Source: Pseudomonas paralcaligenes
Lineage (GTDB): Bacteria; Pseudomonadota; Gammaproteobacteria; Pseudomonadales; Pseudomonadaceae
Assembly: GCF_019655855.1 (NCBI RefSeq)
Contig: NZ_BPFX01000009.1
Span: 1 to 64,000, forward strand
Direction: 5' to 3'
Length of the DNA: 64,000 nucleotides
The translations under genes and the position numbers were made by a program. The notes under the pieces are model-generated. The model had not been told where the DNA came from, did not search any database, and saw only the letters and a program-made list of their open reading frames with translations. Shown here piece after piece: positions 1 to 8,299 of this stretch. Numbering within the stretch: the stretch's first letter is position 1; every line of letters starts with the position of its first letter.

Positions 1-2862
1 CCCGAGCCCGAGCCCGAGCCGGTGAGCCAGGCGCCGGCGCCGGCTGCGCCGGTGGATCGCGATCCCGAACTGGTCGAGATCTTCCTCGAGGAAGGCTTCG
101 ACATCATGGACAGCGCCGCCGCGGCCCTGCAGCGGTGGATGGTCGACGTCGACAACACCCTCGAAGTGGAAGCCCTGCAGCGTGACCTGCACACCCTCAA
201 GGGTGGTGCGCGGATGGCCGAGATCCGCGAGATCGGCGACCTGGCTCACGAGCTGGAATTCCTCTACGAAGGCGTCGGCGACGGCCGTCTGAAGGCCGGC
301 GGCGAGCTGTTCGGCCTGTTGCAGGCCTGCCACGACCGGCTCTCCGAAATGCTCGACGCGGTGCGTGGCAACCGCGCCGTGCCCGATGGCCTAGCGCTGA
401 TCGAAACCATCCGGCGCTTTCGCGCGGACCCTAATGCCCAACTGAGCGTACCCACCAGCGTGCACCTGCAGCCGGTGGTGGAAGAGGACGCCGGCGCCGA
501 GGCGGACATCCTCGACATCTTCCTGGAAGAAGGCGACGACCTGTTGGAGGCCATGGAGGCCGCCATCGGTCACTGGGAGGCCGACCGCGAGAACGGCAAG
601 GCCATCGACGAACTGCTGCGCATCCTGCACACCCTCAAGGGCGGTGCGCGGCTGGCCGGGCAGAAGCGCCTGGGCGATCTCAGCCACGACATCGAGCAGC
701 ACCTGACCGAGGCCCAGCAACAGGGCGCGCCCTGGCCGGACAGCCTGTTCCTCGACGTGCAGTCCGGCTTCGAAGGCCTCCAGGGCGAACTCGACCAGTT
801 GCGCAAGCGCCTGGATGACAGCCAGGCAGCCGACGACCAGGCGCCGAAGGCCGAGCAGCCGGCCGCCGAGCCGGTGCCGGTCACCCTGAGCACGCCGATC
901 GTCGCCGCCAGCAGCCAGCCGCAGCAGGCCCAGCAGGTCAAGGTGCTGCCCTTCGTCGAGCGCGCCGCCGAGGCCGCCGCCCGCGCCGCCGCCCAGCGTG
1001 CGCCGCAGGAGCTGGTCAAGGTGCCGGCGGAGCTGCTCGAGGGGCTGGTCAACCTGGCCGGTGAGACTTCCATCTTCCGCGGCCGGGTCGAGCAGCAGGT
1101 GAGCGACGTCGGCTTCACCCTCGGCGAGATGGAAGCCACCATCGAGCGGGTGCGCGACCAGCTGCGCCGCCTCGACACCGAGACCCAGGCGCAGATCCTC
1201 AGCCGCTACCAGGCCGAAGCAGAGCGGGCCGGCTACGAAGATTTCGACCCCCTGGAGATGGACCGCCACTCGCAGCTGCAGCAGCTGTCGCGCGCCCTGT
1301 TCGAATCCGCGTCCGACCTGCTCGACCTGAAGGAGACCCTGGCGGCGAAGAACCGCGACGCCGAGACCCTGCTGCTGCAGCAGGCGCGGGTCAACACCGA
1401 ACTGCAGGAAGGTCTGATGCGCACCCGCATGGTGACGTTCGACCGCCTGGTGCCGCGCCTGCGCCGGATCGTCCGCCAGGTAGCCGGCGAGTTGGGCAAG
1501 CAGGTCGATTTCCACGTCGGCAACGCCGAAGGCGAGATGGACCGCACCGTGCTCGAACGCATCGTCGCGCCGCTGGAGCACATGCTGCGCAACGCCGTCG
1601 ACCACGGCATCGAGCCGGCCGACAAGCGCCGCGCCGCCGGCAAGCCCGAGGCCGGCAACATCCGCCTCAGCCTCGGTCGCGAGGGTGGCGACATCCTCCT
1701 GACCCTGGCCGACGACGGTGGCGGCATCCGCCTCGAAGCGGTCAGGCGCAAGGCCATCGAGCGTGGCCTGATGACCGAGGACAGCGACCTCAGCGATCAC
1801 GAGATCCTGCAGTTCATCCTCGAGGCCGGTTTCTCCACCGCCGAGAAGGTCACCCAGATTTCCGGCCGTGGCGTCGGCATGGACGTGGTCCACTCCGAGG
1901 TGAAGCAGCTCGGCGGCTCGATGAGCATCGAGTCGACGGTCGGCGAGGGCACCCGCTTCCTGATCCGCCTGCCGTTCACCGTGTCGGTCAACCGGGCGCT
2001 GATGGTCACCTCCGGCGAGGATTTCTACGCCATCCCGCTGAACACCATCGAGGGTATCGTGCGGGTCTCGCCGTACGAACTGGAGGCCTACTATGGCCCC
2101 GACGCGCCGCGCTTCGAGTACGCCGGCCAGGCCTACGAGCTGAAGTACCTGGGCGACCTGCTGAACAACGGCCAGCAGCCCAAGCTGGTGGGCCAGAGCC
2201 TGCCGCTGCCGGTGATCCTGGTGCGTTCCAGCGAGCACGCGGTGGCGGTGCAGGTGGATGGCCTGGCAGGTTCCCGCGAGATCGTGGTGAAGAGCCTCGG
2301 TCCGCAGTTCGCCGGGGTGCATGGCATTTCCGGCGCGACCATCCTCGGTGATGGCCGCGTGGTGGTGATTCTCGACCTGCTGGCGAACATCCGCGTACGC
2401 CACGCCCACCTGCTCGGCCAGGTCCAGGCACCACGCCTTGCCAGCCAGGAGGCGGTGGCGGCGAGCGAGAGCGATGCCGCGCGGCCGACCCTGGTCATGG
2501 TGGTGGACGACTCCGTCACCGTGCGCAAGGTCACCAGCCGCCTGCTGGAGCGCAACGGCATGAACGTGCTGACCGCGAAGGACGGCGTCGATGCCATCGC
2601 CCAGCTGCAGGAGCACCGCCCGGACATCATGCTGCTGGACATCGAGATGCCGCGCATGGACGGCTTCGAGGTGGCGACCCTGGTGCGCCACGACGAACGC
2701 CTCAAGGACCTGCCGATCATCATGATCACCTCGCGGACCGGCGAGAAGCACCGCGAGCGGGCCATGGCCATCGGCGTCAACGAATACCTCGGCAAGCCCT
2801 ACCAGGAGTCGGACCTGCTCGACAACATCCAGAAACTGGTCAAGGACAAGGCCAATGGCTGA
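1..2862 (+). CDS. chpA: ChpA, C-terminal part of the hybrid chemosensory histidine kinase (5' truncated by window edge)
   Basis: CheA-type kinase of the Chp system that controls type IV pilus twitching and cAMP-linked surface responses. The frame is open from base 1 and starts inside a Pro-Glu linker, so the N-terminus lies outside. Counting from the in-frame GTG at 22, two HPt domains carry LHTLKGGAR motifs with phosphorylatable His57 and His203. An Ala/Gln-rich linker, dimerisation segment, HATPase domain (N-box NAVDHG, G-box GRGVGMDVV), CheW-like domain and C-terminal receiver follow. The receiver has VVDDS and phospho-acceptor Asp873. Full-length homologues carry more HPt-type domains upstream. 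It overlaps chpB by 8 bp, suggesting translational coupling. Confidence 0.95.
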   Translation, partial: PEPEPEPVSQAPAPAAPVDRDPELVEIFLEEGFDIMDSAAAALQRWMVDVDNTLEVEALQRDLHTLKGGARMAEIREIGDLAHELEFLYEGVGDGRLKAGGELFGLLQACHDRLSEMLDAVRGNRAVPDGLALIETIRRFRADPNAQLSVPTSVHLQPVVEEDAGAEADILDIFLEEGDDLLEAMEAAIGHWEADRENGKAIDELLRILHTLKGGARLAGQKRLGDLSHDIEQHLTEAQQQGAPWPDSLFLDVQSGFEGLQGELDQLRKRLDDSQAADDQAPKAEQPAAEPVPVTLSTPIVAASSQPQQAQQVKVLPFVERAAEAAARAAAQRAPQELVKVPAELLEGLVNLAGETSIFRGRVEQQVSDVGFTLGEMEATIERVRDQLRRLDTETQAQILSRYQAEAERAGYEDFDPLEMDRHSQLQQLSRALFESASDLLDLKETLAAKNRDAETLLLQQARVNTELQEGLMRTRMVTFDRLVPRLRRIVRQVAGELGKQVDFHVGNAEGEMDRTVLERIVAPLEHMLRNAVDHGIEPADKRRAAGKPEAGNIRLSLGREGGDILLTLADDGGGIRLEAVRRKAIERGLMTEDSDLSDHEILQFILEAGFSTAEKVTQISGRGVGMDVVHSEVKQLGGSMSIESTVGEGTRFLIRLPFTVSVNRALMVTSGEDFYAIPLNTIEGIVRVSPYELEAYYGPDAPRFEYAGQAYELKYLGDLLNNGQQPKLVGQSLPLPVILVRSSEHAVAVQVDGLAGSREIVVKSLGPQFAGVHGISGATILGDGRVVVILDLLANIRVRHAHLLGQVQAPRLASQEAVAASESDAARPTLVMVVDDSVTVRKVTSRLLERNGMNVLTAKDGVDAIAQLQEHRPDIMLLDIEMPRMDGFEVATLVRHDERLKDLPIIMITSRTGEKHRERAMAIGVNEYLGKPYQESDLLDNIQKLVKDKANG

Positions 2863-3874
2863 CAGAACTGCTGCTCGTATCGCGGTCATCGCCGACACCT
2901 CGCTGCAGCGCCACGTGCTGCAGCAGGCATTGTCCGGCAGCGGCTACCAGGTGGTGCTCAACAGCGACCCCGCGCGTCTCGACGAAGAAGCACTGGCCGG
3001 CTGCGACGCCGACCTGTGGCTGGTCGACCTGGCCCAGTCGGAAGACTCGCCGCTGGTCGACAACCTGCTGGAGAAGGCCAGCGCCCCGGTGCTGTTCGGC
3101 GAGGGCCATGCCCCGGAGCGCCACTCCGAGAATTACCCGCGCTGGGAACGCCGCCTGTTCGGCAAGCTCAAGCGCCTGGTCGGCGACCCGGCCCAGGCCA
3201 TCGGCCCGAGCCTGGAGGCCCTGCTGGCCGAGGCGCAGCGCCCCAGTCGCCTGGAGCTGCCGGCCGCGTTGGCCGGCACCCCGCTGGTGGCCGGCGAGCC
3301 GGCCCGCCAGGTCTGGCTGCTGGCCGCCTCCCTCGGCGGCCCCGCGGCGGTCAAGGAATTCCTCGACGCGCTGCCGGGCGGCCTGCCGATCGGCTTCGTC
3401 TATGCCCAGCACATCGACGCCGCCTTCGAGACGGCGCTGCCCCAGGCCGTCGGCCGGCACAGCCAGTGGCACGTCAACCCGGCGCGCAATGGTGACGCCG
3501 TGCGCTGCGGCGAAGTGGTGGTGGCGCCCATCGCCCATGAACTCGGCTTCGCCGAGGACGGCTCCATGCAGGTGGCCGACCGCGGCTGGCCCGAACCCTA
3601 CAGCCCCTCGATCGACCAGATGATGCTCAACCTGGCCCAGCAGTACGGTGCCAACTGCGGCGTGATCGCCTTCAGCGGCATGGGCAGCGACGGTAGCGCC
3701 GCCGCCGCCTACGTTCGCCGCCAGGGCGGTCTGATCTGGACCCAGAAGGCCGACAGCTGCGCCAGCCCGAGCATGCCCGACAGCCTGCGCGAAGGTGGCT
3801 ACAGCAGCTTCAGCGGCGACCCGCGCGAGCTGGCCGCCGCCCTGGTCGCCCACCTGGCCGAGCAGTGCCAGTAA
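2855..3874 (+). CDS. chpB: ChpB, CheB-like protein-glutamate methylesterase
   Basis: Demethylates the chemoreceptor of the Chp system (PilJ in P. aeruginosa). 339 aa. The N-terminal 100 residues form a divergent receiver-like domain without the usual DD pair, though a VDL Asp is present. The C-terminal half is the CheB catalytic domain: the nucleophile Ser lies in AASLGG, the His in YAQHID and the Asp in GMGSDG, the expected triad. The ATG overlaps the end of chpA and 29 bp separate it from chpC, so it belongs to one transcription unit. The divergent receiver suggests regulation differs from canonical CheB. Confidence 0.93.
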   Translation: MADRTAARIAVIADTSLQRHVLQQALSGSGYQVVLNSDPARLDEEALAGCDADLWLVDLAQSEDSPLVDNLLEKASAPVLFGEGHAPERHSENYPRWERRLFGKLKRLVGDPAQAIGPSLEALLAEAQRPSRLELPAALAGTPLVAGEPARQVWLLAASLGGPAAVKEFLDALPGGLPIGFVYAQHIDAAFETALPQAVGRHSQWHVNPARNGDAVRCGEVVVAPIAHELGFAEDGSMQVADRGWPEPYSPSIDQMMLNLAQQYGANCGVIAFSGMGSDGSAAAAYVRRQGGLIWTQKADSCASPSMPDSLREGGYSSFSGDPRELAAALVAHLAEQCQ

Positions 3875-3903
3875 CGGCCTCAGCAGTCTTTCAAGGAGCC
3901 GCC

Positions 3904-4374
3904 ATGAGCCAAGCCATCGCCAGCCAGAACAGCGTCAGCAGCCTCACCGGGTTGCTGGTGCCGCTGGCCGACAGAACCCTGCTGCTGCCCAACGTCACGG
4001 TCGCCGAACTGATTCCCTACCGTCCGCCCCAGGTCACCCCGGGGCTGCCGTCCTGGTTCCTCGGCCAGGTGCCGTGGCGCGACCTGCAGCTGCCTCTGCT
4101 GTCCTTCGAGGCCGCGTCCGACGGCCAGCCGCAGATCGGACCGGGTGTGCGGGTGGCCGTGCTCAATGCCCTGGGCGGCCGCGACAGGGTCAAGTTCATC
4201 GCCCTGCTGGTACAGGGCATCCCGCGCTCGCTGAAGGTCGACAGCAGCCTGCAGCGCGCCAGCGCCAGCCTGGCCCCGCTCGAACTGGACGCGGTGCAGC
4301 TCGGCGAGGCCGTGGTGAAGATTCCCGATCTGGTCGCGCTGGAGCAGAAGCTGGCGGATGCCGGCCTGATCTGA
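3904..4374 (+). CDS. chpC: ChpC, CheW-like adaptor protein
   Basis: 156 aa CheW-domain protein that would couple receptor inputs to the ChpA kinase. Beta-rich CheW-fold segments run through the protein (LLLPNVTVAELI near the start, then LPLLSFEA, VRVAVLNA and FIALLVQGIP). The ATG at 3904 is chosen over an upstream in-frame GTG at 3865 because AAGGAG sits 7-8 bases before it and the GTG falls inside chpB. chpD begins 1 bp after its stop codon. Confidence 0.9.
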   Translation: MSQAIASQNSVSSLTGLLVPLADRTLLLPNVTVAELIPYRPPQVTPGLPSWFLGQVPWRDLQLPLLSFEAASDGQPQIGPGVRVAVLNALGGRDRVKFIALLVQGIPRSLKVDSSLQRASASLAPLELDAVQLGEAVVKIPDLVALEQKLADAGLI

Positions 4375-4375
4375 C

Positions 4376-5167
4376 GTGAACGGCGTTCGGCTGGCGCGAC
4401 TCGGCGACCTGGAGGTCGCCAGCAGTTGCCTGCCGGGCCAGCAGTTCGAGAAGCACAGCCACGACGAATTCGTCATCGGCGCCAACCTGCTCGGCGAAGA
4501 GCACATCTGGCTGGATGGCCGTCGCTTCACGGCCGGCGTCGGTGCCATCACCACCTACAACCCCGGCGAAATCCAGGGCGGCGGCGTCGCCGAGGGGCAG
4601 CCCTGGCGCTATGTCGGCCTATACCTGGCGCCGGCGCAACTGGCCGAGAGCCTGGGGCGGGCCGAACTGCAGTTCGAGCACCCGCTGCAGCAGGCGCCGG
4701 CCCTGGCTGCCGACCTGGCCCGCGCGGTGGAAGCCTGCCTGAGCGACGACCCGCTGCTGCGCGAGCGCGGCGAGGAGGGCGTGACCCTGCTGCTCGGCCG
4801 CATCGTCGCTGGCGCCGGGGTGCGCCTGGCCGCGGCGCGGGACATGGGCCCTGCCGCCGTGGCGCGGCTGCAGGAGCTGCTGGCGGCGCGCCTGGAGCGC
4901 ACGCCCGGCCTGGACGAGATGGCTGCGGAACTCGGGCTCTCCAAGTTCCATCTGCTGCGCAGCTTCCAGAAGCACACCGGGCTCAGCCCTCGGCAGTGGG
5001 CCATGCAGTTGCGCACCCGTCGCGCCCAGGGCCTGCTGCGCCTGGGCCTGCCGGCCGGCGAGGTCGCCCACGCCCTGGGCTTCGCCGACCAGAGCCATCT
5101 CAATCGCCACTTCCGCGCCGCCTATGGCCTCAGCCCGGGGCGATACCAGGCGTTCGTCCGGCGCTGA
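4376..5167 (+). CDS. chpD: ChpD, AraC-family transcriptional regulator
   Basis: 263 aa regulator with an N-terminal cupin-type sensor domain (HSHDEFVIG near residue 25) and a C-terminal AraC/XylS double helix-turn-helix (MAAELGLSKFHLLRSFQKHTG, then VAHALGFADQSHLNRHFRAAYG). It starts at a GTG one base after the chpC stop. Its place at the end of the chp operon is typical for Pseudomonas. Its target genes cannot be read from the sequence. Confidence 0.9.
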   Translation: MNGVRLARLGDLEVASSCLPGQQFEKHSHDEFVIGANLLGEEHIWLDGRRFTAGVGAITTYNPGEIQGGGVAEGQPWRYVGLYLAPAQLAESLGRAELQFEHPLQQAPALAADLARAVEACLSDDPLLRERGEEGVTLLLGRIVAGAGVRLAAARDMGPAAVARLQELLAARLERTPGLDEMAAELGLSKFHLLRSFQKHTGLSPRQWAMQLRTRRAQGLLRLGLPAGEVAHALGFADQSHLNRHFRAAYGLSPGRYQAFVRR

Positions 5168-5250
5168 GTTTCGCCCGCCGCAATCCGGTCCAAGCTCGCC
5201 GGCACCGGCGCGGCGATAATCCGCGCTATTCGTGACTGCGGAGCTTTGCC

Positions 5251-5862
5251 ATGCTGGCCATCTTCCTCGCCGCCATGCTGTTCGGCCTGGCCTTCTGCGC
5301 ATCCCCCGGCGCCGTGTTCAGCGAGACCCTGCGGCGCGGCCTGATCGGCGGCTTCCGTCCGGCGCTGCTGGTGCAGCTCGGCTCGCTGATCGGCGACGCG
5401 GTCTGGGCGCTGATCGGCCTGACCAGCCTGGTCCTGCTGCTGGCCCAGGACAGCGTGCGGGTGCCGCTGACCATCGCTTGCGCGATCTACCTGGCCTGGC
5501 TCGGTATCCAGGGGTTGCGCGACGCCTGGAACCCGCCGGCGCAGGAGGAGGGCGGTAATGCCAAAGGGCGCAACGCCTTCGGCGCCGGCGCGCTGCTGTC
5601 GCTTTCCAACCCGAAGAACATCGTGTTCTGGGGCGCACTGGGCAGCGCCCTGGCCGGGATGGTCGAGGGCACGCCGAGCCGGGCGCAGATGGCGGTGTTC
5701 TTCGCCGGCTTCATGTTCGCCTCGCTGCTCTGGTGCTTTATCTGCGCGGCGCTGGTGGACTGGCTGCGGCGCAACACCTCGGCGCTCTGGCACCGCATCA
5801 GCTATGCCGGCTGCGGCTTGTTGCTGCTGGCGCTGGCCGGGCTGACCCTGCGCGGGCTCTAG
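5251..5862 (+). CDS. chpE: ChpE, LysE/RhtB-family transporter
   Basis: 203 aa inner-membrane protein with about six hydrophobic segments and the LysE-family opening (MLAIFLAAMLFGLAFCASPGAV), which suggests export of an amino acid or small metabolite. A central SNPKNIVFWGALG motif is characteristic of RhtB/LysE exporters. It lies 83 bp after chpD and closes the chp cluster, as in other pseudomonads. Substrate and any link to twitching are unknown. It converges with rsmE, with a single base between the two stop codons. Confidence 0.88.
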   Translation: MLAIFLAAMLFGLAFCASPGAVFSETLRRGLIGGFRPALLVQLGSLIGDAVWALIGLTSLVLLLAQDSVRVPLTIACAIYLAWLGIQGLRDAWNPPAQEEGGNAKGRNAFGAGALLSLSNPKNIVFWGALGSALAGMVEGTPSRAQMAVFFAGFMFASLLWCFICAALVDWLRRNTSALWHRISYAGCGLLLLALAGLTLRGL

Positions 5863-5863
5863 G

Positions 5864-6583
5864 TCAGAAGTCGCCCCACAGCTGCTGGGCCACCGCCAGT
5901 GCCACCACCGGCGCGGTCTCGGTGCGCAGCACACGCGGGCCGAGTCGGGCGGCATGGAAGCCGGCGCCCTTGGCCTGCTCTACCTCGGTATCGGTCAGGC
6001 CGCCCTCGGGACCGATCAGGAAGGCCAGGGTCTGCGGCTTGGCGTGGCTTTCCAGCGGCGCCGCCACCGGATGCAGCACCAGCTTCAGCTCGGCCGCCAC
6101 ACTCGCCTGCCACTCACCCAGGGTCAGCGGCGCATGGAGCGTCGGCAGCACCGAGCGGCCGCATTGCTCGCAGGCGCTGATCGCCACCTGGCGCCAGTGG
6201 GCCAGGCGCTTGTCGGCACGTTCGTCCTTCAGCCGCACCTCGCAGCGTTCGGAGACGATGGGGGTGATCTCTGCCACGCCCAGTTCGGTGGCCTTCTGGA
6301 TCGCCCAGTCCATCCGCTCGCCCCGCGACAGGCCCTGGCCCAGGTGGATATGCAGCGGCGACTCGGCTTGGCCGTCCAGCTGCTCGCGCAGCTCGACCCG
6401 AACCGTCTTCTTGCCGACCTCGACCAGTTCGCCCCGGTACTCCCGGCCGCTGCCGTCGAACAGTTGCACGGCGTCGCCCGCCGCATGCCGCAGCACGCGG
6501 CCGATGTAGTGGGCCTGGGCCTCGGGCAGTTCGTGCTGGCCGAGAGAGAGCGGGGCGTCGATGAAGAAGCGGGATAGGCGCAT
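5864..6583 (-). CDS. rsmE: RsmE, 16S rRNA m3U1498 methyltransferase
   Basis: 239 aa SPOUT-superfamily enzyme that uses SAM to methylate N3 of U1498 in 16S rRNA. The N-terminal PUA-like part begins MRLSRFFIDAPL and contains HYIGRVLRH. The C-terminal trefoil knot carries LIGPEGGL and LGPRVLRTETA, which form the cofactor pocket. The start at 6583 matches the conserved N-terminus. A longer in-frame reading to 6661 adds 26 unconserved residues and was rejected. Confidence 0.93.
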   Translation of the reverse strand: MRLSRFFIDAPLSLGQHELPEAQAHYIGRVLRHAAGDAVQLFDGSGREYRGELVEVGKKTVRVELREQLDGQAESPLHIHLGQGLSRGERMDWAIQKATELGVAEITPIVSERCEVRLKDERADKRLAHWRQVAISACEQCGRSVLPTLHAPLTLGEWQASVAAELKLVLHPVAAPLESHAKPQTLAFLIGPEGGLTDTEVEQAKGAGFHAARLGPRVLRTETAPVVALAVAQQLWGDF

Positions 6584-6785
6584 GGAGGTAGCTGTGGGCG
6601 GCAAGTGGAAAGACGCAAGCTTAAAGCTTTCGGCTCCGGTAGATACCGTTTTGTCTCGCACCGGGTAATGGTGAGTTCTGGGGCGAGGGATTCACCGGAT
6701 GTCAGTGTGCCGTAGACGATGCATGGCAATTTGCTCATAGCAGCAATCTGTTTGCCGGCTTTGCCCTTAGATCTCTTTCAGGCCT

Positions 6786-6806
6786 GTAGGAGCGAGCTTT
6801 GCTCAA
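6786..6806 (+). repeat. REP-like half unit, GTAGGAGCGAGCT family
   Basis: GTAGGAGCGAGCTTTGCTC matches the arm of the perfect inverted pair at 44039-44103 with one change (TCT to TTT). A lone half without its inverted partner. Confidence 0.7.
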
Positions 6807-6904
6807 GCATGGTTGCGCACAAGGACTTCGCTGGAAGAGCTAGCACCTACGGAGATGGTCAGAGTAGCGTGGCTGCCGCAATACGTAATGAATGCACCAC
6901 CAGG

Positions 6905-6931
6905 AAAAAACCGGGCATTGCCCGGTTTTTT
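6905..6931 (-). terminator. Rho-independent terminator of the envC-ctpA unit
   Basis: Perfect 12-bp inverted repeat (AAAAAACCGGGC, 3-nt loop, complement) directly after the ctpA stop on the minus strand. The stem is GC-rich at its apex and has A/T runs on both sides, so it could work in either direction. Confidence 0.9.
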
Positions 6932-6948
6932 CGTTTCAGCGCCTAGCG

Positions 6949-8259
6949 TCAGTCGCCGCGGGTGACGCTCAATCCCTTGAGCAGGTTGAGCGCCTGGCTC
7001 AGCTGGTAGTCGTCGTCCTGCGGGCGCGGGTCCTGTTTCTTGCGGCTGCCGGTCGGGCGGTCTTCGCCGCCGTTGCCGTTGCCCAGGTGGCCGGCCAGGT
7101 CGGCTTCCTTGATCAGTTCGCCGCCGTCTTCGCGGGTCAGCTTGGCGCGCGTCACCTCGATGTCCGGGATGATGCCCTGGGCCTGGATGGAGCGGCCGTT
7201 GGGCGTGTAGTAGAGGGCGGTGGTCAGCTTCAGGGCGCGGTCGTTGTTCAGCGGCAGCACGGTCTGCACCGAGCCCTTGCCGAAGCTGTCGGTGCCCATC
7301 AGCACGCCGCGCTTGTGGTCCTGCAGGGCGCCGGCGACGATCTCCGAGGCCGAGGCGCTGCCGCCGTTGATCAGCACCACCAGCGGCACGCCCTCGCTGG
7401 CGTCGACCGGGTCGGCGTTGAAGCGCAGCTCGGAGTTGGCGATGCGGCCCTCGGTGTAGACGATCAGGCCCTGTTTGAGGAAGTGGTCGGCCACCTCGAC
7501 TGCGGCCTGCAGCACGCCGCCGGGGTTGTTGCGCAGGTCCAGCACCAGGCCGCGCAGCTTCTTGCCGTTGTCCTTGCGCAGCTTGGCCAGGGCCTTGCCG
7601 ACTTCCTCGCCGGTGTTGACTTGGAACTGGGTGATGCGGATCAGCCCGTAGCCGTCCTCCAGCATCTGGCTCTTCACGCTGCGCACCTTGATCACCGCGC
7701 GGGTCAGCTCGACGTCGAACGGGCGGCCGCCTTCGCGCACCAGGGTCAGGCTGATCTTGCTGCCGGCCTTGCCGCGCATCTTGTCCACGGCTTCCATCAG
7801 CGACATGCCCTTGGTTGGCTGGCCATCGATCTTGACGATCAGGTCGCTCGGCTGGATGCCGGCCTTGGAGGCGGGCGTATCGTCGATCGGCGAGACCACC
7901 TTGATGAAGCCGTCCTCGGTACCGACCTCGATGCCGAGGCCGCCGAACTCGCCGCTGGTGCTTTCCTGCAGCTCGGCGAAGGCTTCCGGCTCGAGGTAGG
8001 CCGAGTGCGGGTCGAGGTTGCTGAGCATGCCCTTGATGGCATTCTCCAGCAGGGTCTTGTCGTCCACCGGCTTCACGTAGGCGGCCTTGATGCGGTCCAT
8101 CACTTCGGCGAAGGTGCGCAGCTCGTCCAGCGGCAGCGGCGCCTTGGCGTCGGTCGCGGTGGCGGGAGTCTCGACCACTTCTGCGGCCGCCGCGGCCGTG
8201 CCGCCGAGCAGCAGGCCGAGGGCCAGGGCGATGGGGGTGAGGCGACGGAATTGCTGCAT
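6949..8259 (-). CDS. ctpA: CtpA, periplasmic carboxyl-terminal processing protease (S41)
   Basis: 436 aa. Signal peptide (hydrophobic residues 9-25 ending AAAAA), PDZ domain around residues 105-180, then the S41 catalytic domain. The Ser-Lys dyad is visible as Ser303 in GGSASASE and Lys328 in SFGKGSVQ. In P. aeruginosa the homologue works with the lipoprotein LbcA to degrade peptidoglycan hydrolases. The C-terminal 50 residues are Gly/Asp-rich and variable. The start at 8259 has GGGAG upstream; a longer frame to 8388 runs into envC. It lies 40 bp after envC, in an arrangement conserved in pseudomonads. Confidence 0.93.
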   Translation of the reverse strand: MQQFRRLTPIALALGLLLGGTAAAAAEVVETPATATDAKAPLPLDELRTFAEVMDRIKAAYVKPVDDKTLLENAIKGMLSNLDPHSAYLEPEAFAELQESTSGEFGGLGIEVGTEDGFIKVVSPIDDTPASKAGIQPSDLIVKIDGQPTKGMSLMEAVDKMRGKAGSKISLTLVREGGRPFDVELTRAVIKVRSVKSQMLEDGYGLIRITQFQVNTGEEVGKALAKLRKDNGKKLRGLVLDLRNNPGGVLQAAVEVADHFLKQGLIVYTEGRIANSELRFNADPVDASEGVPLVVLINGGSASASEIVAGALQDHKRGVLMGTDSFGKGSVQTVLPLNNDRALKLTTALYYTPNGRSIQAQGIIPDIEVTRAKLTREDGGELIKEADLAGHLGNGNGGEDRPTGSRKKQDPRPQDDDYQLSQALNLLKGLSVTRGD

Positions 8260-8299
8260 GTGAACTCCCAATGTAATGAGGCACCGACGGCGCTGGCCG

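Larger units (their letters stand above)
6584..6948. other. Intergenic region with one REP-like unit and a terminator
   Basis: 365 bp between rsmE and the end of ctpA. It holds a single half of the GTAGGAGCGAGCT repeat family (6786-6806) and the ctpA terminator (6905-6931). A 75-codon reading frame at 6719 has no recognisable features and runs through both elements. I see no convincing gene here. Confidence 0.6.

Noticed and set aside
391..2898. 835-codon open frame on the minus strand
   Set aside because: Antisense of chpA, which has intact kinase, HPt and receiver motifs.
6719..6946. 75-codon ORF between rsmE and ctpA
   Set aside because: Runs through a REP unit and the terminator; no ribosome site or recognisable features.
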